Source of the DNA: SB11 sp943370295
GTDB lineage: Bacteria; Bacteroidota; Bacteroidia; UBA8524
Length of the DNA: 64,000 nt
NCBI GenBank assembly: GCA_943370295.1
Contig: CALRQL020000001.1
Location: 434,001-498,000 of the forward strand
Direction: 5' to 3'
Below are positions 55,037 to 63,908 of this stretch, piece after piece. Made by a program: the position numbers and the translations under genes. The notes below the pieces were generated by a model. That model was not told where the DNA came from and searched no databases. It worked only from the letters and a program-made list of their open reading frames with translations. Each line of letters opens with the position of its first letter. Positions within the stretch are counted from its first letter, which is position 1.

Positions 55037-55618
55037 TTGGGTTTATTTAATAAAACATACAACAATTTTACCGATGAGGAACTGATGGGCCTTGTCGGTA
55101 AAGGCGTTAAAGCGGCTTTTAATGAGTTATACAGCAGGTATGATAAAAAGCTGCACTATTTTATGCTTAAAATATTACAGTATGATGCCGAAAAAGCCAG
55201 CGATTTTTTACACGATATTTTTGTACAGATAATTGAAAAACCCGAACGGTTTGATGCCACCAAAAAGTTTAGCACTTGGGTGTTTACATTGGCAAAAAAT
55301 ATGTGTTTAAACGAATTGCGGAATAGTGCCAACAGAGCTCGTTTGACAACAGATGCAGGTAAACAACAGGAAACAATGTATAACCCTGCCTACGTTGCAA
55401 AAATGGATGCTTCGCTTTTTGCAACAGAATTAAATAAAATATATACCGAGCTTAGCGAGAAAGAACAATTGATAATTACGTTACGGTTTCAACAAGAGTT
55501 ATCAATAAAAGAAATAGCTGAAATAATGGATTGCCCCGAGGGAACTGTTAAATCAGGCATTTATTACCTCCTAAAGCGAATAGCTAAAAAAATACCTCAC
55601 TTTAACCCTAATAGTTAA
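55037..55618 (+). CDS. ECF-family RNA polymerase sigma factor
   Basis: A 193-residue sigma-70 of the ECF type. Region 2 is visible in AAFNELYSRYDKKLHYFML, DFLHDIFVQIIEKPERFD and FSTWVFTLAKNMCLNELR; region 4 in LSEKEQLIITLRFQQELSIKEIAEIMDCPEGTVKSGIYYLLKRI. The start codon is TTG (55037), three bases after the previous stop; no ATG fits. It lies between a secreted protein and a single-pass membrane protein that is a likely anti-sigma factor, the standard layout for envelope-stress signalling. Target promoters cannot be told from the window. Confidence 0.92.
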   Translation: MGLFNKTYNNFTDEELMGLVGKGVKAAFNELYSRYDKKLHYFMLKILQYDAEKASDFLHDIFVQIIEKPERFDATKKFSTWVFTLAKNMCLNELRNSANRARLTTDAGKQQETMYNPAYVAKMDASLFATELNKIYTELSEKEQLIITLRFQQELSIKEIAEIMDCPEGTVKSGIYYLLKRIAKKIPHFNPNS

Positions 55619-55622
55619 AATT

Positions 55623-56261
55623 ATGGAAAATATTCCCGCACATATATATGATTGGATAGAGCATATTCCTTATGAAGGCCTTACTGCTGAACAAAAACAG
55701 AACGTGTTACAGTATTTGGATGAGGTTGAATATACACAGTTGCATTTGGCGGCGGTTGATGCGAAACAGTTTTTTGCGACCCAGCCTGAAGCAAATACTA
55801 ACGATATTTTTGCAGCCCTAACGGATAGGTTTGATGAAAAATACGGAAAAAAGAATACGCCGATGCTTTTACCGTTGCGCCTTTGGCAAGCTGCTGCGGC
55901 AGTTTTATTGTTAGCTGTAGGTTATATGGGATTTTTATTGGTTAATAGCCCAGCCACAAACAATGGTACACAAACGGTGTTGCAACGTGATACCGTGTAT
56001 ATCGAAAATCAACTGCCGGCAAAGGAGGTAAAAGTGTACGATACGATATTTATTAAACAACCTTCTTTTGGGAGGGAAAGTAAATCAAGCAACACATTGG
56101 CAGATAGCTTTGCTACTACTGATTTTGGAACTTACACGGGCACTTTTGATGGGTTGGGTACATTATCCATTACCGATAAAGATGCCCCGCAAAACGCTAT
56201 TAAAAACCAAAGTATCGAGGGGGATACCTTTATCAGAGAGTTTGGTTTTGTTACGTTGTAG
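55623..56261 (+). CDS. Probable anti-sigma factor (single-pass membrane protein)
   Basis: A 212-residue protein with a soluble N-terminal domain (~1-80, helical, no zinc-binding motif), one transmembrane helix (~84-105, LWQAAAAVLLLAVGYMGFLLV) and a C-terminal extracytoplasmic domain. It starts four bases after the sigma factor stop. This topology and position fit an anti-sigma factor that holds the sigma factor at the membrane, but no anti-sigma motif is certain, so the call rests on topology and context. It is followed by a separate promoter. Confidence 0.7.
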   Translation: MENIPAHIYDWIEHIPYEGLTAEQKQNVLQYLDEVEYTQLHLAAVDAKQFFATQPEANTNDIFAALTDRFDEKYGKKNTPMLLPLRLWQAAAAVLLLAVGYMGFLLVNSPATNNGTQTVLQRDTVYIENQLPAKEVKVYDTIFIKQPSFGRESKSSNTLADSFATTDFGTYTGTFDGLGTLSITDKDAPQNAIKNQSIEGDTFIREFGFVTL

Positions 56262-56302
56262 ATAACCCATTTGTTTTTTCGATAAACGTTTTGATTGGTA
56301 TC

Positions 56303-56332
56303 TTGTTTTTTATCAATCAATTAGTATCTTTA
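56303..56332 (+). promoter_or_regulatory. Probable promoter of the T9SS cargo gene at 56357
   Basis: TTG (56303-56305), 19 bases, TATCTTTA (56325-56332), one base off TAnnTTTG. The start of transcription would be about 20 bases before the ATG. Confidence 0.6.
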
Positions 56333-56356
56333 TTGTACTAACCAAATTGCGTTTTT

Positions 56357-58114
56357 ATGAAAAAACTTCTACTCATTGCAGCAGTGCTACTGTATGTAAG
56401 CACTAACGCCCAATTTTTCCAACGTAACTACGGTATTCCTAACGACCATGATCAGCTTACACACGGGTTTAATACCAATGTGCTGGGGTTTGGCCATTTT
56501 ATGGTGGGAAATTCGTTGACAAGCTCGGGAACGATGCCGCTAACAGCAGTAAGAACCGATGTAAACGGGGCACCCTTTTTTGCACCCAATTTTGCAAACA
56601 ATTATTTAATTGACGACGGCAGTTTTAACCTGCTGGCAGGCAGGGCACGTTCTTTCGAAATTCCCGGGGCAACAGGCTTTGGTATTGTTGTCGAAGTGAG
56701 CGGTAACACCAACGGATTAGCCTATCTTAATTTAGATCCTATGGGTAATCCAACTTTTATTGCATTACACGCCCCAACTACTGCGGGTCAAACGGCTTTA
56801 TTAGCGCATGTGGTAGTTAATGATTTAACCAATACGGATGCTATTGCTGTTGGTACCATCATTGATAACAGCTTTACTCCCGCTCAAGAATACCCATTCG
56901 CTTATAGTTTTGATATTGCGACCGGTGCCATTAATTGGTCAACCTATTACGACCATGCAACTGGGTTTACCCCTGCCATTAATGTTCGGGCACACGATTG
57001 TGCATTGTTGCCGGCTTCGGGATGGCTGGGTGTAGTTGGGAAATCAACAGCGCCAGGATTTACTATTGGCGATGATGGCTTTTATATGTTGCTTGATATA
57101 ACCACAGGCGGATGGTTGGGGCCAAGCTTGATATATGATTGGGGATTTAACGAAGACTTAAAAGCAATTCACTTTTCAACAGCTACGGGCTTATTTGCTA
57201 CCTGTGGTAATTTCGATTTTTTTGGTCAAAGGGATGTGCTGACAATGCTAATTATTCCACCACCTGCTCCACCTGTTTGGGGTACAGTGATGCAATACAA
57301 TAATACATTGGGTAATCCTACAAATGTTGAACCTTCGGATATATACACACGCACAAGTGTATTGCCCCCCGGCAATGCTGAGTTTTACGTAGCTGGTACT
57401 GCCACTGATGGTAATATGCTCAGAACGGATGCCATGGTTTATAAGTTAGATGTTAACTTAAACCCTGTAGGGCAATTTACCTACGGAAACCAGCTTCCCG
57501 GTACCGGAGTGGATTTGGATGGCTACGATGGAACAGGTAGCGATGGTTTGAGCACCTTTGCAAATTTGACCCCCACTGCCATGTCTGCAAATATGGACTT
57601 TCATCATGTTAAGTCGTATTTTAGTGGTCAATCAGGCTGTAATGAAGATTTACAGTTACCCATACTTCAGTTGATACCTCCTCCGTTTTTTATTCCTGTT
57701 CCGACTAACCCCATACCAAATGTTATTGCAGTTGGCGGAAGCTTAAATGTAACACCAACACCATTCCCAACAGTAGTGCCAATGTGTTTTAGCACAAGTA
57801 TTCCGGGGGGAAGCAATGCTAAGGTGGCTCCTTTGGAAGAAAAAGCCGACCGTGAGGCCAAAATGAGTCCAAACCCTGTACCACAAGGTGCATCGGCATT
57901 GTTGTTAGAAGTGAACACCGAAGTGCCTGTGGATGTTGAGGTGGCCATTTATGATATGTTGGGCAAGCAATACTACAGCGGTATGCAACACCTTAGCAGT
58001 GGCGACAACCGTTTGCCAATTAATATTTCAGGTATTAACATGGCGCAAGGGACTTATATAGTTAAAATAACAGGGATTGATTTTAATAAAAATCTGACTT
58101 TGTTGGTTAAATAA
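56357..58114 (+). CDS. T9SS-exported protein of unknown function (585 aa)
   Basis: A signal peptide ends near residue 18 (VSTNAQ). The body (~20-490) is beta-rich, with repeated hydrophobic strands separated by Gly/Asn turns (FGHFMVGNSL, FGIVVEVSG, AFGTC/GNFDFFG) that suggest a beta-propeller. A proline-rich segment (~440-480) precedes the type A sorting domain that begins near 510 (MSPNPVPQGASALL, YDMLGKQYYSG, AQGTYIVKITG). No catalytic motif was recognised. It lies downstream of the sigma/anti-sigma unit but has its own promoter; whether that sigma factor uses it is unknown. Confidence 0.83.
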   Translation: MKKLLLIAAVLLYVSTNAQFFQRNYGIPNDHDQLTHGFNTNVLGFGHFMVGNSLTSSGTMPLTAVRTDVNGAPFFAPNFANNYLIDDGSFNLLAGRARSFEIPGATGFGIVVEVSGNTNGLAYLNLDPMGNPTFIALHAPTTAGQTALLAHVVVNDLTNTDAIAVGTIIDNSFTPAQEYPFAYSFDIATGAINWSTYYDHATGFTPAINVRAHDCALLPASGWLGVVGKSTAPGFTIGDDGFYMLLDITTGGWLGPSLIYDWGFNEDLKAIHFSTATGLFATCGNFDFFGQRDVLTMLIIPPPAPPVWGTVMQYNNTLGNPTNVEPSDIYTRTSVLPPGNAEFYVAGTATDGNMLRTDAMVYKLDVNLNPVGQFTYGNQLPGTGVDLDGYDGTGSDGLSTFANLTPTAMSANMDFHHVKSYFSGQSGCNEDLQLPILQLIPPPFFIPVPTNPIPNVIAVGGSLNVTPTPFPTVVPMCFSTSIPGGSNAKVAPLEEKADREAKMSPNPVPQGASALLLEVNTEVPVDVEVAIYDMLGKQYYSGMQHLSSGDNRLPINISGINMAQGTYIVKITGIDFNKNLTLLVK

Positions 58115-58133
58115 CCGATTTTTATTTGTTTAT

Positions 58134-58170
58134 AAAGCGGACATTGTTGTAAGGCAATGTCCGCTTTTAT
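58134..58170 (+). terminator. Terminator of the T9SS cargo gene
   Basis: A perfect 13-bp stem (AAAGCGGACATTG / CAATGTCCGCTTT) with an 8-base loop and a short T-run, 20 bases past the stop. Confidence 0.88.
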
Positions 58171-58202
58171 ATGTTTGAAAATGAGTCAAATAAAAATTTT
58201 CG

Positions 58203-58285
58203 TCATTGCGGGAAAACCGTCTTCGGCTTATGAAGCAATCCGTTTGTATAGTTCGGAGGGATTGCTTCGGGAGACCTCGCAATGA
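58203..58285. repeat. Interspersed-type nested inverted repeat
   Basis: Outer arms TCATTGCG and CGCAATGA (58203-58210 and 58278-58285) enclose inner arms GAAGCAATCC and GGATTGCTTC (58232-58241 and 58259-58268). This two-tier CATTGCG / GAAGCAATC layout is the form of a widespread family of extragenic repeats in many bacteria. It lies between two convergent genes. Confidence 0.8.
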
Positions 58286-58298
58286 TGATAAATTTTTG

Positions 58299-58628
58299 TT
58301 ATTTTTTCACTAATTCGTCATTTAGTAATTGCAATATAACACCCGTTCCCACGGTATTTTCATTTAATTGTAATTCAAACGAAGTGCCTGCTCCAAGTTT
58401 ATTAGCGAATAAATCAGTGTCGGATAATTTAACGGTTGCCTCCACTGTGTCGCCCGGGAATATCCATTCTTGATGTTCAAAAACCTGCTCACAAATGCCT
58501 TGTTTGTCAATGTAATCAAATGTAATCCTGCATCTGAATCCTGAGGATAACGGAGTTTTTAATCCACCTTTATCGGCAGTTAAATAATTTATTGAAGCGA
58601 TAAAATCGGGGGAATTTTCTGTGGACAT
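58299..58628 (-). CDS. Stand-alone EF-Tu domain III-like protein
   Basis: I use the ATG at 58628 (MSTENSPDF), since the longest frame starts with a TTG two codons earlier; the product is 109 residues. Almost the whole protein lines up with the third domain of elongation factor Tu: ASINYLTADKGG matches EVYxLxKxEGG, TPLSSGFRCRITF matches TPFFxGYRPQFYF, WIFPGDTVEATVKL matches MVMPGDNIxMxVxL, and LGAGTSFELQLNENTVGTGVI matches GLRFAIREGGRTVGAGVV. There is no GTPase domain and no domain II. It is read from just below tRNA-Leu on the same strand. It may bind tRNA, EF-Ts or an EF-Tu partner, or have drifted to another role. Confidence 0.78.
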   Translation of the reverse strand: MSTENSPDFIASINYLTADKGGLKTPLSSGFRCRITFDYIDKQGICEQVFEHQEWIFPGDTVEATVKLSDTDLFANKLGAGTSFELQLNENTVGTGVILQLLNDELVKK

Positions 58629-58645
58629 AAACAAAGTAAGAAGAG

Positions 58646-58727
58646 TGCGGTCAGGGGGATTTGAACCCCCACACCCGAAGGCACCACCCCCTCAAGATGG
58701 CGTGTCTACCAATTTCACCATGACCGC
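58646..58727 (-). tRNA. tRNA-Leu (anticodon GAG)
   Basis: The minus strand folds as an 82-base class II tRNA: acceptor GCGGTCA/TGACCGC with discriminator A, D-arm GGTGAAATTGGTAGACAC, anticodon stem CCATC/GGTGG around TTGAGGG (anticodon GAG), a variable arm of leucine type, and T-arm GGGGGTTCAAATCCCCC. CCA is not encoded. Confidence 0.95.
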
Positions 58728-58778
58728 AGTGAGTGTGCGAAGTTACTAATTTTTTAAACCCTCGTCAACGGGCATTTT

Positions 58779-58808
58779 TTGGTGGAGTTAACAATTTGTT
58801 TATATTTG
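58779..58808 (+). promoter_or_regulatory. Bacteroidota-type promoter of the FkbM methyltransferase gene
   Basis: TTG (58779-58781), 19 bases, TATATTTG (58801-58808), an exact consensus match about 42 bases before the ATG. Confidence 0.78.
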
Positions 58809-58850
58809 ATAATAAGCTAACTAACCTACAGACCAAACTTTTACAATTAA

Positions 58851-59600
58851 ATGAGGCTGATAAACCTGATTAAAACACACAGCAACTGGCACCGTTATTA
58901 CTACTACAAGTACTTTGGCAAAAGCCACGAATCCATCACTTTTAAATGCCGCAACGGCATGCAGATTAATGTACCCCGACGGATGGTACAAACCTACAAA
59001 GAGAGTTTTTTAGACGAGGTTTATTTTAAGGGGTTTCCCAAAAATTACCTCAGTTCAAAACCTGTAATTATTGATATTGGGGCTAATGTGGGCTATTTTT
59101 CGTTGTTTTCGTTGGTGAAATATCCCGATGCAAAGGTGGTATCGTTTGAGCCTATGCCCATGAATTTTAAATTGCTGCAAAAGTATTGCAGTGAAAATAC
59201 CGCGTTAGATTTCACTCCCGTCAATAAAGCCGTAAGTGGCTCAGTTGGACACATTACCCTGCAGTACGATGCAAATGATACTTTTACCACCAGTGCAAGT
59301 ATTTTTGATTCTGCATGCGGGGGCAGCGATACATTGAAGGTTGAAACCACCACGTTGGCGGATATTTTAGATACACACGGATTGGATAAAGTAGATTTGC
59401 TTAAACTGGATTGTGAAGGCTCAGAATACAGTATTTTGTATAATGCCGAGGATAAAGTATGGGATCGTATTGGTGCATTAACTATTGAAACCCACGTTGG
59501 TAATGACGCGTACGAAAACCGCGACCATTTGGTGTCTCATTTACAACTAAAGGGATATACCACTAAAATAGAGGGGGATATTGTGTGGGCATACCGATAG
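58851..59600 (+). CDS. FkbM-family SAM-dependent methyltransferase
   Basis: A 249-residue protein with the FkbM fold. Motif I is IDIGANVGYFSLFSL, the acidic end of strand two is SFEPMPMNFKLL, and VDLLKLDCEGSEYSIL and AIETHVGN-like strands complete the core. FkbM enzymes transfer methyl groups to hydroxyls of sugars, lipids or small molecules. The protein has no signal peptide. There is no glycan or lipid locus beside it, so the substrate cannot be inferred. It is a single-gene unit with its own promoter and terminator. Confidence 0.88.
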   Translation: MRLINLIKTHSNWHRYYYYKYFGKSHESITFKCRNGMQINVPRRMVQTYKESFLDEVYFKGFPKNYLSSKPVIIDIGANVGYFSLFSLVKYPDAKVVSFEPMPMNFKLLQKYCSENTALDFTPVNKAVSGSVGHITLQYDANDTFTTSASIFDSACGGSDTLKVETTTLADILDTHGLDKVDLLKLDCEGSEYSILYNAEDKVWDRIGALTIETHVGNDAYENRDHLVSHLQLKGYTTKIEGDIVWAYR

Positions 59601-59628
59601 CTAAATAATTTTGCTCAGTTAATATCGT

Positions 59629-59674
59629 GCCGGATATGATAATGTTATGTTATTGTATCCGGCTTTGTTTTGTT
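59629..59674 (+). terminator. Terminator of the FkbM methyltransferase gene
   Basis: A 14-bp imperfect stem (GCCGGATATGATAA / TTATTGTATCCGGC, two mismatches) with a short loop, then a T/G-rich tail CTTTGTTTTGTT, 28 bases past the stop. Confidence 0.7.
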
Positions 59675-59728
59675 GGGTAAAATGCCCCTAAATGGCGAAG
59701 TTTGAAGTAAAAAATACTTAATGTAACA

Positions 59729-61291
59729 ATGAATATTCTCTCTAAACACACACACATACAATCTTTACTAATACTGTTTTGTTGCTGTTTCTCCATAGCG
59801 GTTACAGCGCAGCCTTTTGTGGCTGATAAATATGGGTATGTAAAAGATACCGCCTTTCATAAGCTTATTAAAGAACGTGATTATAAAATTGTGGGTGCAT
59901 TTGATTCGATGTACAGCAATTATGTTGCCCAAGTGCATTATATGAATGAGTGGAGGTATATTGACAACCATGGAAATTTGATTGCAGAAATTGAAGAAGA
60001 GGATGACTACGGCGATTTTTATCCCGACGTTAGAGAAATAAATATTGGAGACGAAGGGTTTGATGTTGTTGCTGTTCCACCTAATGAAAGGGGGGCTTCG
60101 AGTAGAGACAATGATGAGTACGAAGTAGTATTTATGAACGGCAAAAGCGGTACTAAACATAAGAAAACAGGGAAAACAGGTCTGAAACCTATTTATGATA
60201 TATTTACCTTGTATGGTAATGGTTTAATAGGGCTTAGAAAGGATGGAAAGCATGGAATGGCATACAGTAACGGGAAAGTGTTTATCGAGCCGGTATATGA
60301 TGAAGTAATCAGGATATATTCATACGGAGTTTATCAAAATTCAGCATTTAGAATTAAAAAGGAGGGAACGTTTGGGTTGGTGGATTCTTTGGGAAAAGTG
60401 TTGTTTAAAACCGAATACCAGATGATTGCCAATGCTTACGATTGCAATACCGGTAAGCAACAACCTTTGTTGGTGAAAAAAGATGATAAGTGGAAATTGG
60501 TTTCAATAACAAATGTGCAGATTGCTCCAGGTGAGTATGCTGATATTAAACCCCTAATTATAGGTCTTATTAAATTTACATATCCAAATAACAAAGTGGG
60601 CTTGCTTAATTGCAAAGGCGAAGTGTTGTTGGATAGTCAGGATAAAATTACCTATGATTATTATGAGGGACTGATAACGTTTGAGAAGAACAGACTTATC
60701 GGTAAAATGAAGCCCGATGGCAGTATAAAAGTAAAACAACGCTTTGAGTCAATATATGATTTGGGAGATGGATACACCCGGGTGATGCAGAACGGTAAAT
60801 ACGGGTTGATAAACAAAAACGAAGAGTTTATTGTACCGCCGATATATGACGGTGTGGATGTAATAAAAAGCTGGGGATTGATAGCTGTGGAAGAACGCAA
60901 AACTGAGCCGGTACTGCATTCTAAACATGGGTTACTGGATATGAAAGGCAAAGTGGTGATTAATGTGCTGTATGATGCGTTGGATAAGGTAAGCGATTCG
61001 GTTCTTTATTTTGCGAAGGATAATAAGTTTGGATTGATGGGCTGGGATGAAAAAGTGATAAAGTATTTTGAGTACGACAGGGTACACCGTGTTGGACATT
61101 TTTATACAGTATCGAAAAATTATAGGGAAGGTATTATTGATGTTGATGGTAACTTGTTATTACCCGTTAAATACGATTATGTGAAAGATGGCTATGATTT
61201 TTATCGCAGAGGATATTGCAGGGTGAAACTAAATCGGCAATATTATCTGGTTGACCGATACGGGAACGAGTTAAAAGATGAACGTTATTAA
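59729..61291 (+). CDS. Secreted WG-repeat protein
   Basis: A 520-residue protein with a signal peptide (ITVTAQ-like, SIAVTAQP). From ~85 to the end it carries about eight WG-type repeats, each resembling KYGLINKNEEFIVPPIYDGVDV: K-x-GL-x-D-x-x-GK followed by YD. The family is widespread in Bacteroidota and other bacteria and is taken to mediate protein contacts; no enzyme motif is present and no T9SS sorting domain is evident. Export by Sec to the periplasm or surface is likely. The stop codon lies in the left arm of a large palindromic terminator shared with lon. Confidence 0.85.
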   Translation: MNILSKHTHIQSLLILFCCCFSIAVTAQPFVADKYGYVKDTAFHKLIKERDYKIVGAFDSMYSNYVAQVHYMNEWRYIDNHGNLIAEIEEEDDYGDFYPDVREINIGDEGFDVVAVPPNERGASSRDNDEYEVVFMNGKSGTKHKKTGKTGLKPIYDIFTLYGNGLIGLRKDGKHGMAYSNGKVFIEPVYDEVIRIYSYGVYQNSAFRIKKEGTFGLVDSLGKVLFKTEYQMIANAYDCNTGKQQPLLVKKDDKWKLVSITNVQIAPGEYADIKPLIIGLIKFTYPNNKVGLLNCKGEVLLDSQDKITYDYYEGLITFEKNRLIGKMKPDGSIKVKQRFESIYDLGDGYTRVMQNGKYGLINKNEEFIVPPIYDGVDVIKSWGLIAVEERKTEPVLHSKHGLLDMKGKVVINVLYDALDKVSDSVLYFAKDNKFGLMGWDEKVIKYFEYDRVHRVGHFYTVSKNYREGIIDVDGNLLLPVKYDYVKDGYDFYRRGYCRVKLNRQYYLVDRYGNELKDERY

Positions 61292-61329
61292 TAAACAAGG
61301 CTAACCCTTTGGGTTAGCCTTGTTTATTA
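61289..61329. terminator. Bidirectional terminator between WG-repeat gene and lon
   Basis: A perfect 19-bp inverted repeat with a 3-base TTT loop. The GC-rich core is GGCTAACCC / GGGTTAGCC, flanked by AT-rich arms that supply U-runs in both directions. The left arm includes the WG-repeat gene stop codon (61289-61291). Confidence 0.92.
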
Positions 61330-61341
61330 AACGAGGTATAA

Positions 61342-63840
61342 TTATGCTACAACAACGCTTTTATTTGCGCTATTATCTTCTTTTACGCTTAAATCAACCG
61401 GATTTTCTACGCTATCAGCGGTTAATGAAATATCCAACACCTCAAGCATATTACCTACGTAATGGAATTTTAAGTTGGTAAGGTAGCTTGGGTTTATGTC
61501 TTCAATATCCTTGCGGTTTTTCTCGCACAAAATAATATCGCTGATGCCTGCACGTTTTGCAGCCAGTATTTTTTCTTTAATACCGCCTACGGGTAATACT
61601 TTACCACGCAGTGTAATTTCACCTGTCATAGCCAAATTTGGGGTGATTTTACGTTGGGTGAACAACGAGGCTAACGAGGTAAGTATGGTAATACCTGCCG
61701 AAGGTCCGTCTTTTGGGATTGCTCCCGCAGGAAAGTGGATATGGATATCGCGTTGGTCGAACAATTTTGGGTTAATGCCCAAGTAATCGGCATGGGCTTT
61801 TAGGAAAGTAACCGCAGTAATTGCCGATTCTTTCATTACATCTCCCAGCTTACCTGTAAGCGTTAGTTTACCATTGCCAAGGGTTAGTACCGATTCTACG
61901 TTAAGAATAGTACCGCCCACAGGAGTCCAAGCCAAACCGGTTACTACACCGGCAACATCATTACCTTGATACATCTCTTTTTCCATACGTTCGGCACCCA
62001 AAATACGTACAGCATCGTCAATACTGATCTCAGCCGTAAAATTGTCTTTGGCAACAAAGGTTTTTGCTTGGTGGCGGGCTAAGTGTGCAATGCGTTTTTC
62101 AAGTCCGCGCACACCCGATTCACTAGTGTAATCCTCAATAATACGCTCCAATACCTTGCCGTCAATTTTCATTTGAGCCTTTTTCAAGCCATGAGCTTCG
62201 GCTTGTTTGGGTATCAGGTATTTCTTGGCTATTTCAATTTTCTCTTCAACAGTATAGCCGTTAATTTCGATAATCTCCATACGGTCAAGCAGAGCAGGCT
62301 GTATGGTATCTAAATTGTTGGCAGTGGCAATAAACATCACCTTGCTCAGGTCGTAGTCTATCTCCACATAGTTATCATAAAATGTGTTGTTTTGTTCGGG
62401 GTCAAGCACCTCCAACAAAGCTGATGAAGGGTCGCCTCTAAAATCGCTGGCCAACTTATCAATCTCATCCAAAATAAACACAGGGTTTGATGATTGTGCT
62501 TTTTTCAGCGATTGTATAACGCGTCCGGGCATTGCACCTATGTAGGTTTTGCGGTGTCCGCGTATTTCGGCTTCATCCCTCAATCCACCCAACGACATAC
62601 GCACATACTTGCGGCCTACTGCTTTGGCAATACTTTTACCCAATGATGTTTTACCAACCCCCGGAGGGCCGTACAAACAGATTATGGGGCTCTTCATATC
62701 GCCTTTCAGCTTCAATACGGCTAAGTATTCAAGTATGCGGTCTTTTACCTTATCCAATCCAAAGTGGTCTGTATCAAGTACTTTTTTAGCACGTTTAATA
62801 TCAAAGTTGTCTTTGGTGTTTTCGTCCCAAGGCAACTCAAGCACCAGCTGCGCCCAGTTAAGCCCCACTGAATAATCAGGTGCCATTGGGTTCATCCGTT
62901 GCAACCTGTCAAGTTCTTTGTTAAACAAGTCTTTTACCTCTTTGGCCCATTTTTTCTTAGCGCCTTTTTCGCGCATGGCCTCAATTTCACGGTCGGGGCT
63001 TTCTTGTCCCAACTCCTCTTGTATAACACGTATTTGTTGCTGTAAGAAGTAATCGCGCTGTTGCTTATCCAAATCAACCTTTACCTTATTTTGTATCTGG
63101 TTTTTAAGTTCCAGCATTTGGGCTTCTCGGTTCAGGTTTTCAAGTACAAGGCGGGCACGGTCAAGCAGGTTGCTTTCGTTCAGTATGCGTTGTTTTTCAG
63201 CAGCATCTACATTTAGGTTAGATGCTATGAAATTCACCAAAAAGTTGGGGCTATCAATGTTCTTAATCGCAAATCCTGCCTCTGTTGGGATATTGGGCGA
63301 AAGCTCGATAATTTGAAGTGCCAGTTCTTTTACGGTGTCTATTACCGCTTGTCCTTCCTTGTCAAGCTTGGTGCGGGGACCGTCGATAGGGGTTACCTTA
63401 GCCTTAAAGTAGGGCTCGGTAGCGGTAAACTCAGAGATATGAAAACGTTTTTTGCCTTGCAGAATCACAGTAGTGTTTCCGTCGGGCATACGCAACATAC
63501 GTAGTATTAGTGCTACCGTTCCGGTTTCGTAAAGGTCTTCGGTTTCGGGATCTTCAATGCTGCCGTCTTTTTGGGCAACAACACCAATGGTTTTCTTGCC
63601 TTTATTGGCATCTTTTATCAGACTAATGGATTTATCTCGGCCTACGGTGATTGGAAAAACTACACCGGGAAACATTACTGTGTTGCGAAGCGGTAATATT
63701 GGCAGTTCTTCAGGAGTCTCTTCTTTGTTTATTTCGTCCTCTTCTTCTTGCGAAAGCAGAGGTAAAAATTCTGTTCCTTCTTGTTCTTCCCCTCCCAGGG
63801 CAGATATTATGAACCTGCTAAACTTATCTTTACTATGCAT
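61342..63840 (-). CDS. lon: ATP-dependent Lon protease
   Basis: An 832-residue Lon. The N-terminal LON substrate domain starts near 42 (LPILPLRNTVMFPGVVFPI). A long coiled coil (QRDYFLQQQIRVIQEELG) leads to the AAA+ module with Walker A GPPGVGKTSLGKSIA (~393), Walker B VFILDEIDKL (~455) and an arginine-containing sensor region. The protease domain has the catalytic Ser in KDGPSAGIT (~715) and Lys in GGIKEKILAAKRAG (~752). It degrades misfolded and short-lived regulators in the cytoplasm. The N-terminal ~40 residues are acidic and Glu-rich. It ends in a bidirectional terminator. Confidence 0.96.
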   Translation of the reverse strand: MHSKDKFSRFIISALGGEEQEGTEFLPLLSQEEEDEINKEETPEELPILPLRNTVMFPGVVFPITVGRDKSISLIKDANKGKKTIGVVAQKDGSIEDPETEDLYETGTVALILRMLRMPDGNTTVILQGKKRFHISEFTATEPYFKAKVTPIDGPRTKLDKEGQAVIDTVKELALQIIELSPNIPTEAGFAIKNIDSPNFLVNFIASNLNVDAAEKQRILNESNLLDRARLVLENLNREAQMLELKNQIQNKVKVDLDKQQRDYFLQQQIRVIQEELGQESPDREIEAMREKGAKKKWAKEVKDLFNKELDRLQRMNPMAPDYSVGLNWAQLVLELPWDENTKDNFDIKRAKKVLDTDHFGLDKVKDRILEYLAVLKLKGDMKSPIICLYGPPGVGKTSLGKSIAKAVGRKYVRMSLGGLRDEAEIRGHRKTYIGAMPGRVIQSLKKAQSSNPVFILDEIDKLASDFRGDPSSALLEVLDPEQNNTFYDNYVEIDYDLSKVMFIATANNLDTIQPALLDRMEIIEINGYTVEEKIEIAKKYLIPKQAEAHGLKKAQMKIDGKVLERIIEDYTSESGVRGLEKRIAHLARHQAKTFVAKDNFTAEISIDDAVRILGAERMEKEMYQGNDVAGVVTGLAWTPVGGTILNVESVLTLGNGKLTLTGKLGDVMKESAITAVTFLKAHADYLGINPKLFDQRDIHIHFPAGAIPKDGPSAGITILTSLASLFTQRKITPNLAMTGEITLRGKVLPVGGIKEKILAAKRAGISDIILCEKNRKDIEDINPSYLTNLKFHYVGNMLEVLDISLTADSVENPVDLSVKEDNSANKSVVVA

Positions 63841-63908
63841 CTATTCTACCTCTTATACTTTCAATTTAACGTAACATCAAACAATTAATTCTCTAACCTA
63901 CCAAGCCT

